From Streptomyces sp. Edi4 (GTDB lineage Bacteria; Actinomycetota; Actinomycetes; Streptomycetales; Streptomycetaceae): a stretch of 64,000 nucleotides of DNA. Numbering within the stretch: the stretch's first letter is position 1; every line of letters begins with the position of its first letter. Under the pieces are notes generated by a model. The model was not told the DNA's origin, did no database searches, and saw only the letters and a program-made list of their open reading frames with translations. Position numbers and translations under genes: made by a program. Of this stretch, positions 51,349 to 60,491 are shown one piece after another. Where the stretch lies: contig NZ_JBEJGY010000004.1 of assembly GCF_040253615.1 (NCBI RefSeq), positions 5,332,001 through 5,396,000 of the forward strand, written 5' to 3'.

Positions 51349-52488
51349 TCAGGGGGTCGGGGTCGGTGGGGGCTCGAGTGTGGTGAGCGCGGGGTCGAGG
51401 ACGACGTCCTCACCCCGCGCCGCGACCGTCGGCTCCTCCGGGAAGTGGCACGCCGTCAGGTGCCCCTCCCGATTGCCCCCGATCCGCACCAGCCCCGGCA
51501 CCTCCCGCGCACACCGCTCCCGCGCCTTCCAGCACCGCGTACGAAAGCGGCACCCGGACGGCGGGTTCACCGGCGACGGCACGTCACCCGCGAGCCGGAT
51601 CCGTTCGCGGCCCGCGCCCTCCTCCTCCACCACGGCCTCGGGCACCGCCGAGAGCAGGGCGTGGGTGTACGGGTGGCGCGGGCGGCGGTAGATCGAGTCG
51701 CGGTCGCCGACCTCCACGATCCGGCCGAGGTACATGACCGCGACCCGCTGCGAGAAGTGCCGCACGATCGCCAGGTCGTGGGCGATGAAGAGGAAGGCGA
51801 TGTCCAGCTCCCGCTGGAGCCCCTGGAGCAGGTTGACCACCTGCGCCTGGATCGACACGTCGAGCGCCGAGACCGGCTCGTCGGCCACGATCAGCTTCGG
51901 GCCCATCCCCAACGCCCGTGCCACGCCGATGCGTTGACGCTGACCGCCGGAGAATTCGTGCGGGAAGCGGTTGTAGTGCTCGGGGTTGAGGCCGACCGTC
52001 TCCAGGAGCTCACGGACCCGCCGCTCGATGCCGCCGGCCGGCTTGATGCCGTTGACGACCATGGGGTTGGCGATGATGTCGCCGACCGTCTGGCGGGGAT
52101 TGAGGGAGGCGTACGGATCCTGGAAGATCATCTGGATCTCGGACCTGATCGGCGCGAGCGCCCGGCGTGAGGCGTGGGTGACGTCCTGGCCGGCGTAGCT
52201 GATCCGGCCCGCGCTGGGCTCCAGGAGGCGGGTGACCAGGCGCCCGGTGGTCGACTTGCCGCAGCCGGACTCGCCGACCAGGCCAAGGGTCTCGCCCCGG
52301 CCGATGGTGAGGTCGATCCCGTCCACGGCCCGTACGTCACCGACGTGCCGCTTGAAGAAGGACCCCATGGTGATGGGGAAGTACTTGGCGAGCCCTTCCA
52401 CTTCGAGCAGGGGGGTCGTGGCACCGGTCCCGGGCGCGGTGCCCAGCGGCTCGGCGGCACTGGTGGCACTCGTGGCTATCTCACTCAT
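51349..52488 (-). CDS. Peptide ABC transporter ATP-binding protein, DppF-like, operon 3
   Basis: This 379-aa protein starts at ATG 52488, with another ATG at 52503. It has Walker A GESGCGKSTT, signature FSGGQRQRIG, Walker B LIVADEPVSALD and the oligopeptide domain PSGCRFRTRCWKARERCARE and ACHF. A Pro/Thr-rich tail of about 25 residues ends the protein. It lies 21 bp after the DppD-like gene and is the last gene of a minus-strand operon. It differs from the two plus-strand paralogues throughout. Confidence 0.95.
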   Translation of the reverse strand: MSEIATSATSAAEPLGTAPGTGATTPLLEVEGLAKYFPITMGSFFKRHVGDVRAVDGIDLTIGRGETLGLVGESGCGKSTTGRLVTRLLEPSAGRISYAGQDVTHASRRALAPIRSEIQMIFQDPYASLNPRQTVGDIIANPMVVNGIKPAGGIERRVRELLETVGLNPEHYNRFPHEFSGGQRQRIGVARALGMGPKLIVADEPVSALDVSIQAQVVNLLQGLQRELDIAFLFIAHDLAIVRHFSQRVAVMYLGRIVEVGDRDSIYRRPRHPYTHALLSAVPEAVVEEEGAGRERIRLAGDVPSPVNPPSGCRFRTRCWKARERCAREVPGLVRIGGNREGHLTACHFPEEPTVAARGEDVVLDPALTTLEPPPTPTP

Positions 52489-52509
52489 GGCGATGTCCCG
52501 CATCCTTGT

Positions 52510-53577
52510 TCAGCGCAGCCGGGGGCGGATCTGCTCGGTGAAGAGGGTTTCCTTCTGATCGGCCGTCAAATGGCAGGCCGCGCCGCGCCGCCCGGCCTCC
52601 GGCAACGTCGGACGCACGGTGTGGCAGGCGTCGCCCGCCACCTGGTCCCGGAAGCCGCACCGGGGGTGGAAGGGGCAGCCGGGCGGCGGCGAGAGCAGAC
52701 TCGGCGGGGCGCCGGGGATCGGCACGAGCGGAATGTCCACGGAGGAGTCGAGCCGGGGAATGGAGCTGATCAGACCCCAGCTGTAGGGGTGCTGGGGATG
52801 GTGCATGACGTCCCTGACCGTGCCGCGCTCCACGCACCGCCCCGCGTACATGACCATCACGTCGTCGGCGGTCTTGGTGATCACCCCCAGGTCGTGGGTG
52901 ATGATGATGATCGCCGAGCCGGTCTCCTGCTGGAGGTCCTTGAGCAGGTCGAGGATCTGCGCCTGCACGGTCACGTCGAGCGCGGTGGTCGGCTCGTCGG
53001 CGATCACCAGCTCGGGGTCGCAGACCAGCGCCATCGCGATCATCGCGCGCTGGCGCATGCCGCCGGAGAACTGGTGCGGGTAGTCGTCGACCCGCAGCTC
53101 GGGCTGCGGGATGCCCACCTTGCGCAGCATGTCCACGGCCCGCGCCCGCGCCTCACGGCGGGGCGCGCCGGTGTGCTTCATGAAGGGCTCGGCGATCTGG
53201 CGGCCCACGGTGTAGAAGGGCGAGAGCGCGGCCAGCGAGTCCTGGAAGATCATGGCCATCTTCCTTCCGCGCAGTCGGTTCAGCTGCCGTTCGGTGGCGC
53301 CGGTCAGCTCCTGCCCGTCGAGCAGGATCTCGCCCTGGATCGTGGTGTTGCGCGGGTTGTGCAGACCGAGGACCGCGAGGTTGGTCACCGACTTGCCGGA
53401 GCCCGACTCGCCGACGATGCCGAGCGTGGAGCCGCGCTCCAGGTCGAAGGAGAGTCCGTCGACGGCCTTGACGGTGCCGTCCTCGGTGGCGAAATGGACG
53501 TACAGGTCTCGGACCGAGAGGAAGGGGGAGGACTCTCGGGCCGCCGGTTCGGCGGCGGTCTGGCTCAAGGCGGACAC
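52510..53577 (-). CDS. Peptide ABC transporter ATP-binding protein, DppD-like, operon 3
   Basis: This 355-aa protein starts at GTG 53577. It has Walker A VGESGSGKSV, signature FSGGMRQRAM, Walker B LVIADEPTTALD and H-loop ITHDLGV. The C-terminal domain has CPFHPRCGFRDQVAGDACHT and ACHL. Four Cys are present, with a longer spacing between the second and third than in operons 1 and 2. It is followed closely by the DppF-like gene and preceded, 33 bp upstream, by the DppB-like permease gene. Confidence 0.95.
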   Translation of the reverse strand: MSALSQTAAEPAARESSPFLSVRDLYVHFATEDGTVKAVDGLSFDLERGSTLGIVGESGSGKSVTNLAVLGLHNPRNTTIQGEILLDGQELTGATERQLNRLRGRKMAMIFQDSLAALSPFYTVGRQIAEPFMKHTGAPRREARARAVDMLRKVGIPQPELRVDDYPHQFSGGMRQRAMIAMALVCDPELVIADEPTTALDVTVQAQILDLLKDLQQETGSAIIIITHDLGVITKTADDVMVMYAGRCVERGTVRDVMHHPQHPYSWGLISSIPRLDSSVDIPLVPIPGAPPSLLSPPPGCPFHPRCGFRDQVAGDACHTVRPTLPEAGRRGAACHLTADQKETLFTEQIRPRLR

Positions 53578-53610
53578 GGGCGGTTCTCCTGTGGCTGGTC
53601 CCCCAAGGCG

Positions 53611-54588
53611 TCAGGCGAGCCTGATCCGGGGGTCGATGAAGGCGTACGCCATGTCGACGACGATGTTGCACAGCACGATGAGCGTGGCGCCGATGAGCAT
53701 GACGGCCATCTCCAGGGGCAGATCGCTGCGCAGCACGGCCTGTACCGCGAGCGTCCCGAGGCCGTGCAGACTGAAGGTGAACTCGGTGATGATCGCGCCG
53801 CCGAGCACCGAGCTGAGGTCCACGCCGAAGATGGTGATGATGGTGGCCATCGCGCCGCGCAGGGCGTAGCGGAAGAAGACGTACCGGGACGACATGCCCT
53901 TGGCGCGGGCCGCCCTGATGTGGTCCTCCGACAGCTGCTCGACCATCAACGACCGGGTCTGGCGGCTGTAGTTGGACCAGAAGATCACCGAGAGGACCAG
54001 ACAGGGCAGGATCATCCCGCTGACCGATCCCAGCGCGTCGTGTTTCCAGTCGACGTCGTGGCCCCGGTCGAGCCAGCCCAGTTTGGTGGAGAACAGCAGG
54101 ATGGCCAGCGGGCCGATGAAGTAGATCTGCACGGACTGGCCGAGCAGTGACGCGGCGCTGGCGATCCGGTCGAAGACGGTGCCCTGGCGCCAGGCGGAGA
54201 TGAGGCCGAGCGAGACGCCGATGGTCAGGAAGACCGCCGAGCCGCCGACGGCGAGCGTGAGGGTGGTCGGGTAGCTGTCGGCGATCGTGTTCCAGACGGG
54301 CTGCTGGTTGGCGAAGGAGTAGCCGAAGCAGGGGGCGGGGCAGTCACCGATCGGCATGTGCCGGCCCGCGAATATACCGGCCATGTAATGCCAGTACTGC
54401 GTCCATATCGGCGTATCGAGGCCGAGATTCTTGCGGATCAGGGCGACATTCTGCGGGTCGCACTGTTTACCGCAGGAAAGCAGCGCCGGATCGGCCGGCA
54501 GGAAGAAGAAGAGGAAATAGGTGATCATGCTGATCAGCAGCAGGATGACCAGGGCACCGAGCACGCGGCGCACCAGGAAACGCACCAT
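53611..54588 (-). CDS. Peptide ABC transporter permease, DppB-like, operon 3
   Basis: This 325-aa protein starts at ATG 54588. It begins MVRFLVRRVLGALVILLLIS, has the EAA-type loop SEDHIRAARAKGMSSRYVFF and ends FIDPRIRLA. The first extracytoplasmic loop is longer than in operons 1 and 2 and carries two Cys pairs (LLSCGKQCDPQ and GDCPAPCFGY). It lies between the ATPase genes and the binding-protein gene, a different order from the plus-strand operons. Confidence 0.95.
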   Translation of the reverse strand: MVRFLVRRVLGALVILLLISMITYFLFFFLPADPALLSCGKQCDPQNVALIRKNLGLDTPIWTQYWHYMAGIFAGRHMPIGDCPAPCFGYSFANQQPVWNTIADSYPTTLTLAVGGSAVFLTIGVSLGLISAWRQGTVFDRIASAASLLGQSVQIYFIGPLAILLFSTKLGWLDRGHDVDWKHDALGSVSGMILPCLVLSVIFWSNYSRQTRSLMVEQLSEDHIRAARAKGMSSRYVFFRYALRGAMATIITIFGVDLSSVLGGAIITEFTFSLHGLGTLAVQAVLRSDLPLEMAVMLIGATLIVLCNIVVDMAYAFIDPRIRLA

Positions 54589-54656
54589 CGGTTGACTCTT
54601 CCGTCGCTAAGCGGTTTCCCCGGCCCGGCGCGGGCCGGGGAGACCGAGCCGGGATG

Positions 54657-56444
54657 CTATTGCTTCACGAAGATCGTGTTCGGGTTGATCGCCCCGTACA
54701 CCTGGTTGTAGGTGACGCCGCCGAGCCGGGATCCGTACAGGTTGAAGTACTTGTCGAAGAGGAACGGAATCTGCGACGTGTCGTTCTTGAGCACGTACTC
54801 CGAGAGCGTGCGCCACTCGTCGGCCTGCTTGGTGAGATCCGTGATCTGCATGATGCGGTCGATCTCGGAGTTGACCTTGGGGTCGTTCATGAACGAGTAG
54901 TTGTTGGTGCCGTCCGCCAGATCGCGTCCGTCCATGGTCGGCGGGATGACCGTGGAGCCATTGGGCCAGTCCGCGCCCCAGCTGGTACGGAACATGTCGT
55001 ACGGGGTGTCGAGCTTGCCGACCACGGTGTAGTACGACGTCGGGTCGATGGCCTTGCGCTCCACCTTGAAGCCGGCCTTGGCCAGGGCGTTCTGGATGGT
55101 CAGCGTGACGTTGTCCCAGCGCGGGGTGTTCGCGTAGGCCAGCGAGATCTTGTACGGGGTGGTGACGCCGGCCGACTTCAGGAGGTCGAGCGACTTCTGG
55201 GGGTCGCCCATGGGCTTGGCGAGCTTGCCGAACGGGTCGAACTTCTGCCAGCCGGACACGGTCGGGCTGATCAGCGTGGTGCCGAGGTCGCCCTGGGCGC
55301 CGCCGCCGAACGCCTGCTGCACCTGCTGCATCGGGAAGGCGTAGACCAGCGCCTGGCGGATCTTCGGGTCCTTGATCCGCTTGGTGTTGATGTTGAACAC
55401 CTCGACGTAGGGCTGGTACTCGTTGACCGTCCGGCTCTTGTACTGCGGGTCCGAGGTCAGCGACTGCATCTTCGACGGATCGGCAGAGGCCGACATGGCG
55501 AGGGCGAACTTGTCATTGCCGGTGTCCGCGGCGAGCCGGTTGGTGAGCCCCGGCTCCTGGATGCCGAGCTGGAACTCCCACTTGTCCGGGTAGGCGTTGC
55601 GGATCGGGTCGCTCTTCGGGTCCCAGTTGGGGTTGCGCACGAAGGACAGCGACTTGCCCGGCTTGTAGTCCGCGATCTTGTACGGGCCGGAGGAGACCGG
55701 GTGGTTGTTGTACTTCTGCTGGTCGTCCTTGGCCTTGGGGACCGGCGCGATGTTGGGCATCGCCATCGCGTACGGGGTGTCCGCGTGCGGCTGGAGGAAG
55801 TGGAAGACGATCGTCTTGTCGTTGGGCGTGGAGATCAGGTTGTCCGGGATCTCCTTGCCGTCGTAGGGCCCGGCGTAGGCCTTGCGGTAGTCGGGACCGT
55901 AGATCCACTTCTGGACGTACTGGGGGCCCTGGGTCTGGTAGTCGGCGAAGAGCCGCTCGACGCCGTACTTGATGTCCTTGGTGGTGATCGGCGAGCCGTC
56001 CTCGAACTTCAGCCCGTCCTTGAGGGTGTACGTCCAGGTCTTCGAGCCGTCGGAGGGGGTGCCGGCGTCGGTCGCGAGGTCGCCGACGACGATCGTCTTG
56101 CCGGTCTTCGGGTCGATCTTGTAGCCGGTGAGCGAGCGGTTGTAGAGCAGCTGCACCGAGAGCTGGTCGCTCACGTACTGCTGGCCCGGGTCGAGGTAGT
56201 CGAAGCCCGTCTGGTCGAGGCTGTAGGCGGTGCCGCCCGATTTGGCGCCGTCGACCTTGACGGCCGGGCCCGTGGAGTCCGCCTTGGTGCCCACGCCGAA
56301 GTTCTGCACCTGGGCCTTCTTGCCCGAGTCGGCGCCGCTGCCGCCGCCGTTGTCGCTAGAGCCGCCGCTGCTGCACCCGGCCGCCAGCGCCAGGGCCCCC
56401 ACCGCCAGAATCGCGGAAACCTGGCGCGCCTTGTTTATTCTCAT
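54657..56444 (-). CDS. Peptide ABC transporter substrate-binding lipoprotein, operon 3
   Basis: This 595-aa protein starts at ATG 56444 (MRINKARQVSAILAVGALAL), and the lipobox ends AAGCSSGG. A Gly/Ser linker is followed by an SBP_bac_5 fold: SLDQTGFDYLDPGQQYVSDQ, DGSPITTKDIKYGVERLFAD, SGPYKIADYKPGKSLSFVRN and FRTSWGADWPNGSTVIPPTM. It is clearly diverged from the operon 1 and 2 proteins. It lies between the two permease genes, 29 bp after the DppC-like permease gene. Confidence 0.95.
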   Translation of the reverse strand: MRINKARQVSAILAVGALALAAGCSSGGSSDNGGGSGADSGKKAQVQNFGVGTKADSTGPAVKVDGAKSGGTAYSLDQTGFDYLDPGQQYVSDQLSVQLLYNRSLTGYKIDPKTGKTIVVGDLATDAGTPSDGSKTWTYTLKDGLKFEDGSPITTKDIKYGVERLFADYQTQGPQYVQKWIYGPDYRKAYAGPYDGKEIPDNLISTPNDKTIVFHFLQPHADTPYAMAMPNIAPVPKAKDDQQKYNNHPVSSGPYKIADYKPGKSLSFVRNPNWDPKSDPIRNAYPDKWEFQLGIQEPGLTNRLAADTGNDKFALAMSASADPSKMQSLTSDPQYKSRTVNEYQPYVEVFNINTKRIKDPKIRQALVYAFPMQQVQQAFGGGAQGDLGTTLISPTVSGWQKFDPFGKLAKPMGDPQKSLDLLKSAGVTTPYKISLAYANTPRWDNVTLTIQNALAKAGFKVERKAIDPTSYYTVVGKLDTPYDMFRTSWGADWPNGSTVIPPTMDGRDLADGTNNYSFMNDPKVNSEIDRIMQITDLTKQADEWRTLSEYVLKNDTSQIPFLFDKYFNLYGSRLGGVTYNQVYGAINPNTIFVKQ

Positions 56445-56473
56445 GGATTCCTGCCTGTCAGGATGATCGGAAT

Positions 56474-57511
56474 TCAGCGCACGGTCTTGGGGTCGAGAGC
56501 GTCCCGGACCGAATCCCCGAGCAGGTTGAAGGCGACGACGAAGACGACCATCGCGATGCCGGGGAAGAACATGAAGGTGAGATCGGAGTCGTAGTACGTG
56601 GCTCCGGCCTGGAACAGCAGCCCCCAGTCGGGGGTGGGGTTGTGGACCCCCACGCCGAGGTAGGAGAGCCCGGCCTCGGCCGTGACGTTGACCGGCAGCA
56701 GGAGCGTGGCCTGCACCAGCACGGTCGACCAGATGTTGGGCAGCAGCTCCTTGCGGATGATCCGCCACCCCGACGCGCCGCTGAGCCGGGCCGCCTCGAT
56801 GAACTCGCGCTCGCGCAGCGACAGGACCTGGGCCCGGATGAGCCGGCCCATCGTCATCCAGCCGAGGAGCAGCTGCACCAGGATCAGAGCGACGACGCGC
56901 ACATACGTCGGCTCCTCCTCGGTGGGCGAGACGAACAGGGCGACGATCACCGGGGTGAAGGCGATGAAGAACAGCTGCGCCGGGAAGGACAGCATCAGGT
57001 CCGAGAACCGGCCGACGAAGTAGTCGGTCCTGCCGCCCAGATAGCCCTGGACCAGGCCCACGAGAACCCCGATGAAGACCGCGACCACGGTGACCGCGAG
57101 GGCGATGAGCAGTGAGGTGCGGATGCCGTAGATCAGCAGTGTGAAGACATCGCGTCCGAGCCTCGGTTCGATACCGAACCAGAATTGCCCGTCGACCCCG
57201 CCGTTGGGTTTGAGTGGAATCCCGTAACTGTTCAGGAGCCCGCGGTCCTGCCCGTACAGCTGATACGGATCCTTGCCGTACAGCCGGGAGATGAGCGGAG
57301 CGGCCAGCGCCAGCGCGATGAATCCGAGAACCGTAAAGGCGCACAGGATTCCGACCTTGTCGCGTTTGAACCTGATCCATGCCAGACGCCCGGGCGAGCG
57401 TCCGACGAGTTCACTCGTCTTTACCTCAACACCACCGTCCGGGGCGGGCCCGTCCCCCTCTCCGGGCAGTGGATCGGTCGGCTCCATGGCAGCTCTTGTG
57501 GAACTAGTCAT
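56474..57511 (-). CDS. Peptide ABC transporter permease, DppC-like, operon 3
   Basis: This 345-aa protein starts at GTG or ATG 57511 as the first gene of the minus-strand operon. An acidic, Pro-rich N-terminal stretch of about 45 residues precedes RLAWIRFKRDKVGILCAFTV. The EAA loop is REREFIEAARLSGASGWRII, and it ends NLLGDSVRDALDPKTVR. Its extracytoplasmic loop is longer than usual (YGKDPYQLYGQDRGLLNSYG). The upstream region (57512-57838) has a 17-bp palindrome and no other gene. Confidence 0.95.
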   Translation of the reverse strand: MTSSTRAAMEPTDPLPGEGDGPAPDGGVEVKTSELVGRSPGRLAWIRFKRDKVGILCAFTVLGFIALALAAPLISRLYGKDPYQLYGQDRGLLNSYGIPLKPNGGVDGQFWFGIEPRLGRDVFTLLIYGIRTSLLIALAVTVVAVFIGVLVGLVQGYLGGRTDYFVGRFSDLMLSFPAQLFFIAFTPVIVALFVSPTEEEPTYVRVVALILVQLLLGWMTMGRLIRAQVLSLREREFIEAARLSGASGWRIIRKELLPNIWSTVLVQATLLLPVNVTAEAGLSYLGVGVHNPTPDWGLLFQAGATYYDSDLTFMFFPGIAMVVFVVAFNLLGDSVRDALDPKTVR

Positions 57512-57686
57512 TTCGCATTGCCCCCCGCGCCGGAAGGTTTCATCAGAGCCGAGTGGCGTCCTTTGTTGATCGGAAGATTCAACCGTCCGGAGGTGGGCGT
57601 CAAGGGGTTGGCGCGGGCCGGTAGGAACTCATCGATTAACTTGGCCCAAGATTTTCGTCTTTGGTGCGGGCGCGTGCTTGACAGGG

Positions 57687-57703
57687 TTCCGGCATACCCG
57701 GAA
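57687..57703. promoter_or_regulatory. Operator-like palindrome upstream of peptide operon 3
   Basis: TTCCGG-CATAC-CCGGAA is an inverted repeat in the 327-bp gap between the divergently placed ends of operon 3 and the peptidase gene. It lies about 175 bp upstream of the first operon 3 gene. A second small palindrome, CTTGGCCCAAG, is at 57640-57650. Confidence 0.45.
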
Positions 57704-57838
57704 TCTCGCGCTAAATACTCATCAAGTCCCGTGCGTCACAGGGGAGTTGACCCGATCAATTCCGTTATCCGAACATGCCGCGGCGGGCACGGTACGGGGC
57801 CCCGGCCAATGATCTCCGGGGCCCGCCCAGGGGTTCGG

Positions 57839-60010
57839 TCAGGCGTGCGTGGCGCCCAACGAGCGGCGCAGGAAGTCGACTTGGAGCAGGAGCAGGTTCT
57901 CGGCGACCTGCTCCTGCGGGGTCATGTGCGTCACGCCGGTCAGCGGCAGCACCTCGTGCGGATGGCCCGCGGCGAGCAGCGCGGACGACAGGCGCAGGCT
58001 GTGCGCCACCACCACGTTGTCGTCGGCCATGCCGTGGATGACCATCAGGGGGCGCGCCGGGTCCGCGCGCCGGGCCAACTCGCCCTCGTGGACGAGGGAG
58101 TTGGCGGCGTAGACGTCCGGGTTCTCGGCGGGGAGGCCGAGATAGCGCTCGGTGTAGTGCGTGTCGTACAGCTCCCAGTCCGTCACCGGCGCCCCCGCGA
58201 TGCCCGCGTGGAAGACGTCGGGGCGGCGCAGCACGGCCAGCGCGGAGAGGTAGCCGCCGAAGGACCAGCCCCGCATCGCCACCCGCCCCAGGTCGAGCGG
58301 ATGGGTGCCGGCCAGGCCGTGCAGGGCCTCGATCTGGTCGTCGAGGGCGACGGTGAAGTCGTCCCTGATCGCCTTCTCCCACGCGGGGGAGCGGCCCGGG
58401 GTGCCGCGGCCGTCGGCGACGACGACGGCGAAACCCTGGTCGGCGAACCACTGCGAGGTCAGGTGCGCGTTGTGCGCGGCCACCACCCGCTGTCCGTGCG
58501 GTCCCCCGTACGGATCCATCAGTACGGGCAGCGGTCCGTCCGACTCCCGGTAGTGGGATGGAAGCAGAACGGCGCACGGGATGCGCTGTGCGCCCCCTTC
58601 GGTCAGCCGGAGCCGCACGGAGAGACCCGGCGTCGCGGCATATGACACGATCGTGGCCAGTTCCTTGCCGTCCCGCAGAACCCGGACCGCCGCCCCCGGC
58701 CGGTCGGGCCGGGACGAACTCAGCACGGTGACCGCCCCGCAGCGCACGGCCGAGTGGACTCCGGCGCCGTCCGAGACGCGTTCTGTTCCCAGCTCGTTGA
58801 CCCGGTACACATGGATCTCGCCGATTTCGGGGGCGTCGCCCGCGTCGGCGGGGGCCTTCGTCCCGGTGGATGCGGCGATCAGGACGTCGTCGTCGCCGAT
58901 GTCCAGGACCGCCCTGACGTGCGTCCGCGCGCCGGTCAGGGTCCGGTCGCCCACGGCGAGCACCCGCGCCCCGCCCTCGTCCGCGATCCGCACCAGACGC
59001 CCGTCCGGCGCCCAGGCCGGGACGCCCGGCGGCAGGTCGAGCCAGACCGGGTCCTCGTCGGCGTGCACGGTCCGGGTCGAGCCGGAGGCGGGATCGACGG
59101 CGAGATGGAGCTGGGTGCGCTGGTCGCGGGACTGCACCAGCAGCAGCGGCGCCCCGTTCGGCGACCAGTGCACCTGGGCGAGGTAGGGGTGGCGCTCCCG
59201 GTCCCAGACGACCTCGGTGCCGGCGCCGTCCAGGTCGTACAGGAAGAGCCGCACCTCGGCGTTGGGGGTGCCGGCCGCCGGATAGGCGACGCGGGCCGGC
59301 TCCTGGCCCGGGTTGGCCGGGTCGGCGATCCACCAGCGGCGCACCGGCGCCTCGTCCGCGCGCGCCACGAGCAGACGGTCGGAGGCGGGGCTCCACCAGT
59401 AGCCGCGCGAACGGGACATCTCCTCCGCGGCGATGAACTCCGCCAGCCCGTACGTCACTTCGGGCGTCTCGGGCTCGGCAAGCGCGCGGTCGCCCTCGCC
59501 CTCGGCTCCCACGACCCGCAGCGCGCCCTGCGCCACATAGGCCACATGGCGCCCGTCGGGGGAGGGCCGCGGGTCCAGGACAGGACCCGGCACCGGCAGT
59601 TCGCGGGCCGTGCCCGCGCGCAGTTCGGCGGTGAACAGGCGTCCGGACAGGGCGAAGGCGGCGAGTTCGACGGCCGCGTCGGTGGCGTAGCCGACGATTC
59701 CGGCCGACCCCTCCCTGCTGCGCTCGCGCCGTGCCCGCTCCTGGGCGGACAGCTGCTCGCCGTGGCCGCCGAGCAGTGCGCCGGGGTCGGCCGCGACGCG
59801 CTCGGTACCACCGCCTGCCAGGTCAAGTACCCAGAGCAGATGGCTGCGTTCGGTGCCTGAGGGCGAGCGGAGGAAGACGACGCGCTCGCCGTCGGGGGAG
59901 ACGGTGAAGGCGCGGGGCGCACCGAGGGTGAAGCGCTGGGTGCGTGCTGAGTGCCGGGGGAAGGAGAGCTGCCCGGCGTCCTCTGGGTCTGCGGATGCGG
60001 TGGTAGTCAT
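57839..60010 (-). CDS. S9 family (prolyl oligopeptidase/DPP IV-type) peptidase
   Basis: This 723-aa protein starts at ATG 60010. The N-terminal two thirds form a DPPIV-like beta-propeller (PRAFTVSPDGERVVFLRSPS, EEMSRSRGYWWSP and repeated Trp-Ser-Pro-Asp-Gly blades). The C-terminal alpha/beta-hydrolase carries the Ser in GWSFGGY, the Asp in HGMADDNV and the His in GVTHM. No signal peptide is seen, so it should act in the cytoplasm, cutting short peptides. It faces the same way as peptide operon 3, whose first gene lies 327 bp downstream; a shared role in peptide use is inferred. Confidence 0.95.
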   Translation of the reverse strand: MTTTASADPEDAGQLSFPRHSARTQRFTLGAPRAFTVSPDGERVVFLRSPSGTERSHLLWVLDLAGGGTERVAADPGALLGGHGEQLSAQERARRERSREGSAGIVGYATDAAVELAAFALSGRLFTAELRAGTARELPVPGPVLDPRPSPDGRHVAYVAQGALRVVGAEGEGDRALAEPETPEVTYGLAEFIAAEEMSRSRGYWWSPASDRLLVARADEAPVRRWWIADPANPGQEPARVAYPAAGTPNAEVRLFLYDLDGAGTEVVWDRERHPYLAQVHWSPNGAPLLLVQSRDQRTQLHLAVDPASGSTRTVHADEDPVWLDLPPGVPAWAPDGRLVRIADEGGARVLAVGDRTLTGARTHVRAVLDIGDDDVLIAASTGTKAPADAGDAPEIGEIHVYRVNELGTERVSDGAGVHSAVRCGAVTVLSSSRPDRPGAAVRVLRDGKELATIVSYAATPGLSVRLRLTEGGAQRIPCAVLLPSHYRESDGPLPVLMDPYGGPHGQRVVAAHNAHLTSQWFADQGFAVVVADGRGTPGRSPAWEKAIRDDFTVALDDQIEALHGLAGTHPLDLGRVAMRGWSFGGYLSALAVLRRPDVFHAGIAGAPVTDWELYDTHYTERYLGLPAENPDVYAANSLVHEGELARRADPARPLMVIHGMADDNVVVAHSLRLSSALLAAGHPHEVLPLTGVTHMTPQEQVAENLLLLQVDFLRRSLGATHA

Positions 60011-60200
60011 GAGGGGAACCTAGTCCGGTGCCGCGCGACCCGCTCGGGCCCGGGCCTTGTGCGCCCCTCGTGCGCCCGTGCCCCGATCAATGCGTTCCCA
60101 CGGATAGTTATGATCCGTAGCGCTCGGTGGGTATGAACCCTGCCGGCTGTACGCACTGCTGGGTCCGTTAGACCACCGGAACAGATGGAGGTGAACCGCC

Positions 60201-60395
60201 GTGGCACTCTCGATTTCGGCGGTGGTGCTGCTGGCGATCGTCGTCTTCCTGCTGGTCCGGAAATCCGGGCTCAAAGGCGGACACGCGGCGGTCTGCATCC
60301 TGCTCGGCTTCTACCTGGCGAGCTCGTCCATCGCCCCGACCATCAGCCAAGTCACCAACAACGTGGCCGGAATGATTGGCGGGATCAAGTTCTAG
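60201..60395 (+). CDS. Small two-helix membrane protein
   Basis: This 64-aa protein starts at GTG 60201 behind GGAGG. Helix 1 is SISAVVLLAIVVFLLVRK and helix 2 AAVCILLGFYLASSSIAP, separated by a short KSGLKGG turn; it ends IGGIKF. Such proteins are widely conserved in Streptomyces beside mshB, and similar ones occur on actinomycete conjugative elements. The function is unknown. It is 96 bp upstream of mshB in the same direction. Confidence 0.85.
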   Translation: MALSISAVVLLAIVVFLLVRKSGLKGGHAAVCILLGFYLASSSIAPTISQVTNNVAGMIGGIKF

Positions 60396-60491
60396 GTCGT
60401 GTCTTCCTGGGGCCCCGCGCCCGAGGTCCTGACCGACCCGCCCGGCCCACGCCGGGGGCGCGGCCCGCCGCGGGCCTCGTAGGCTTGCCCC

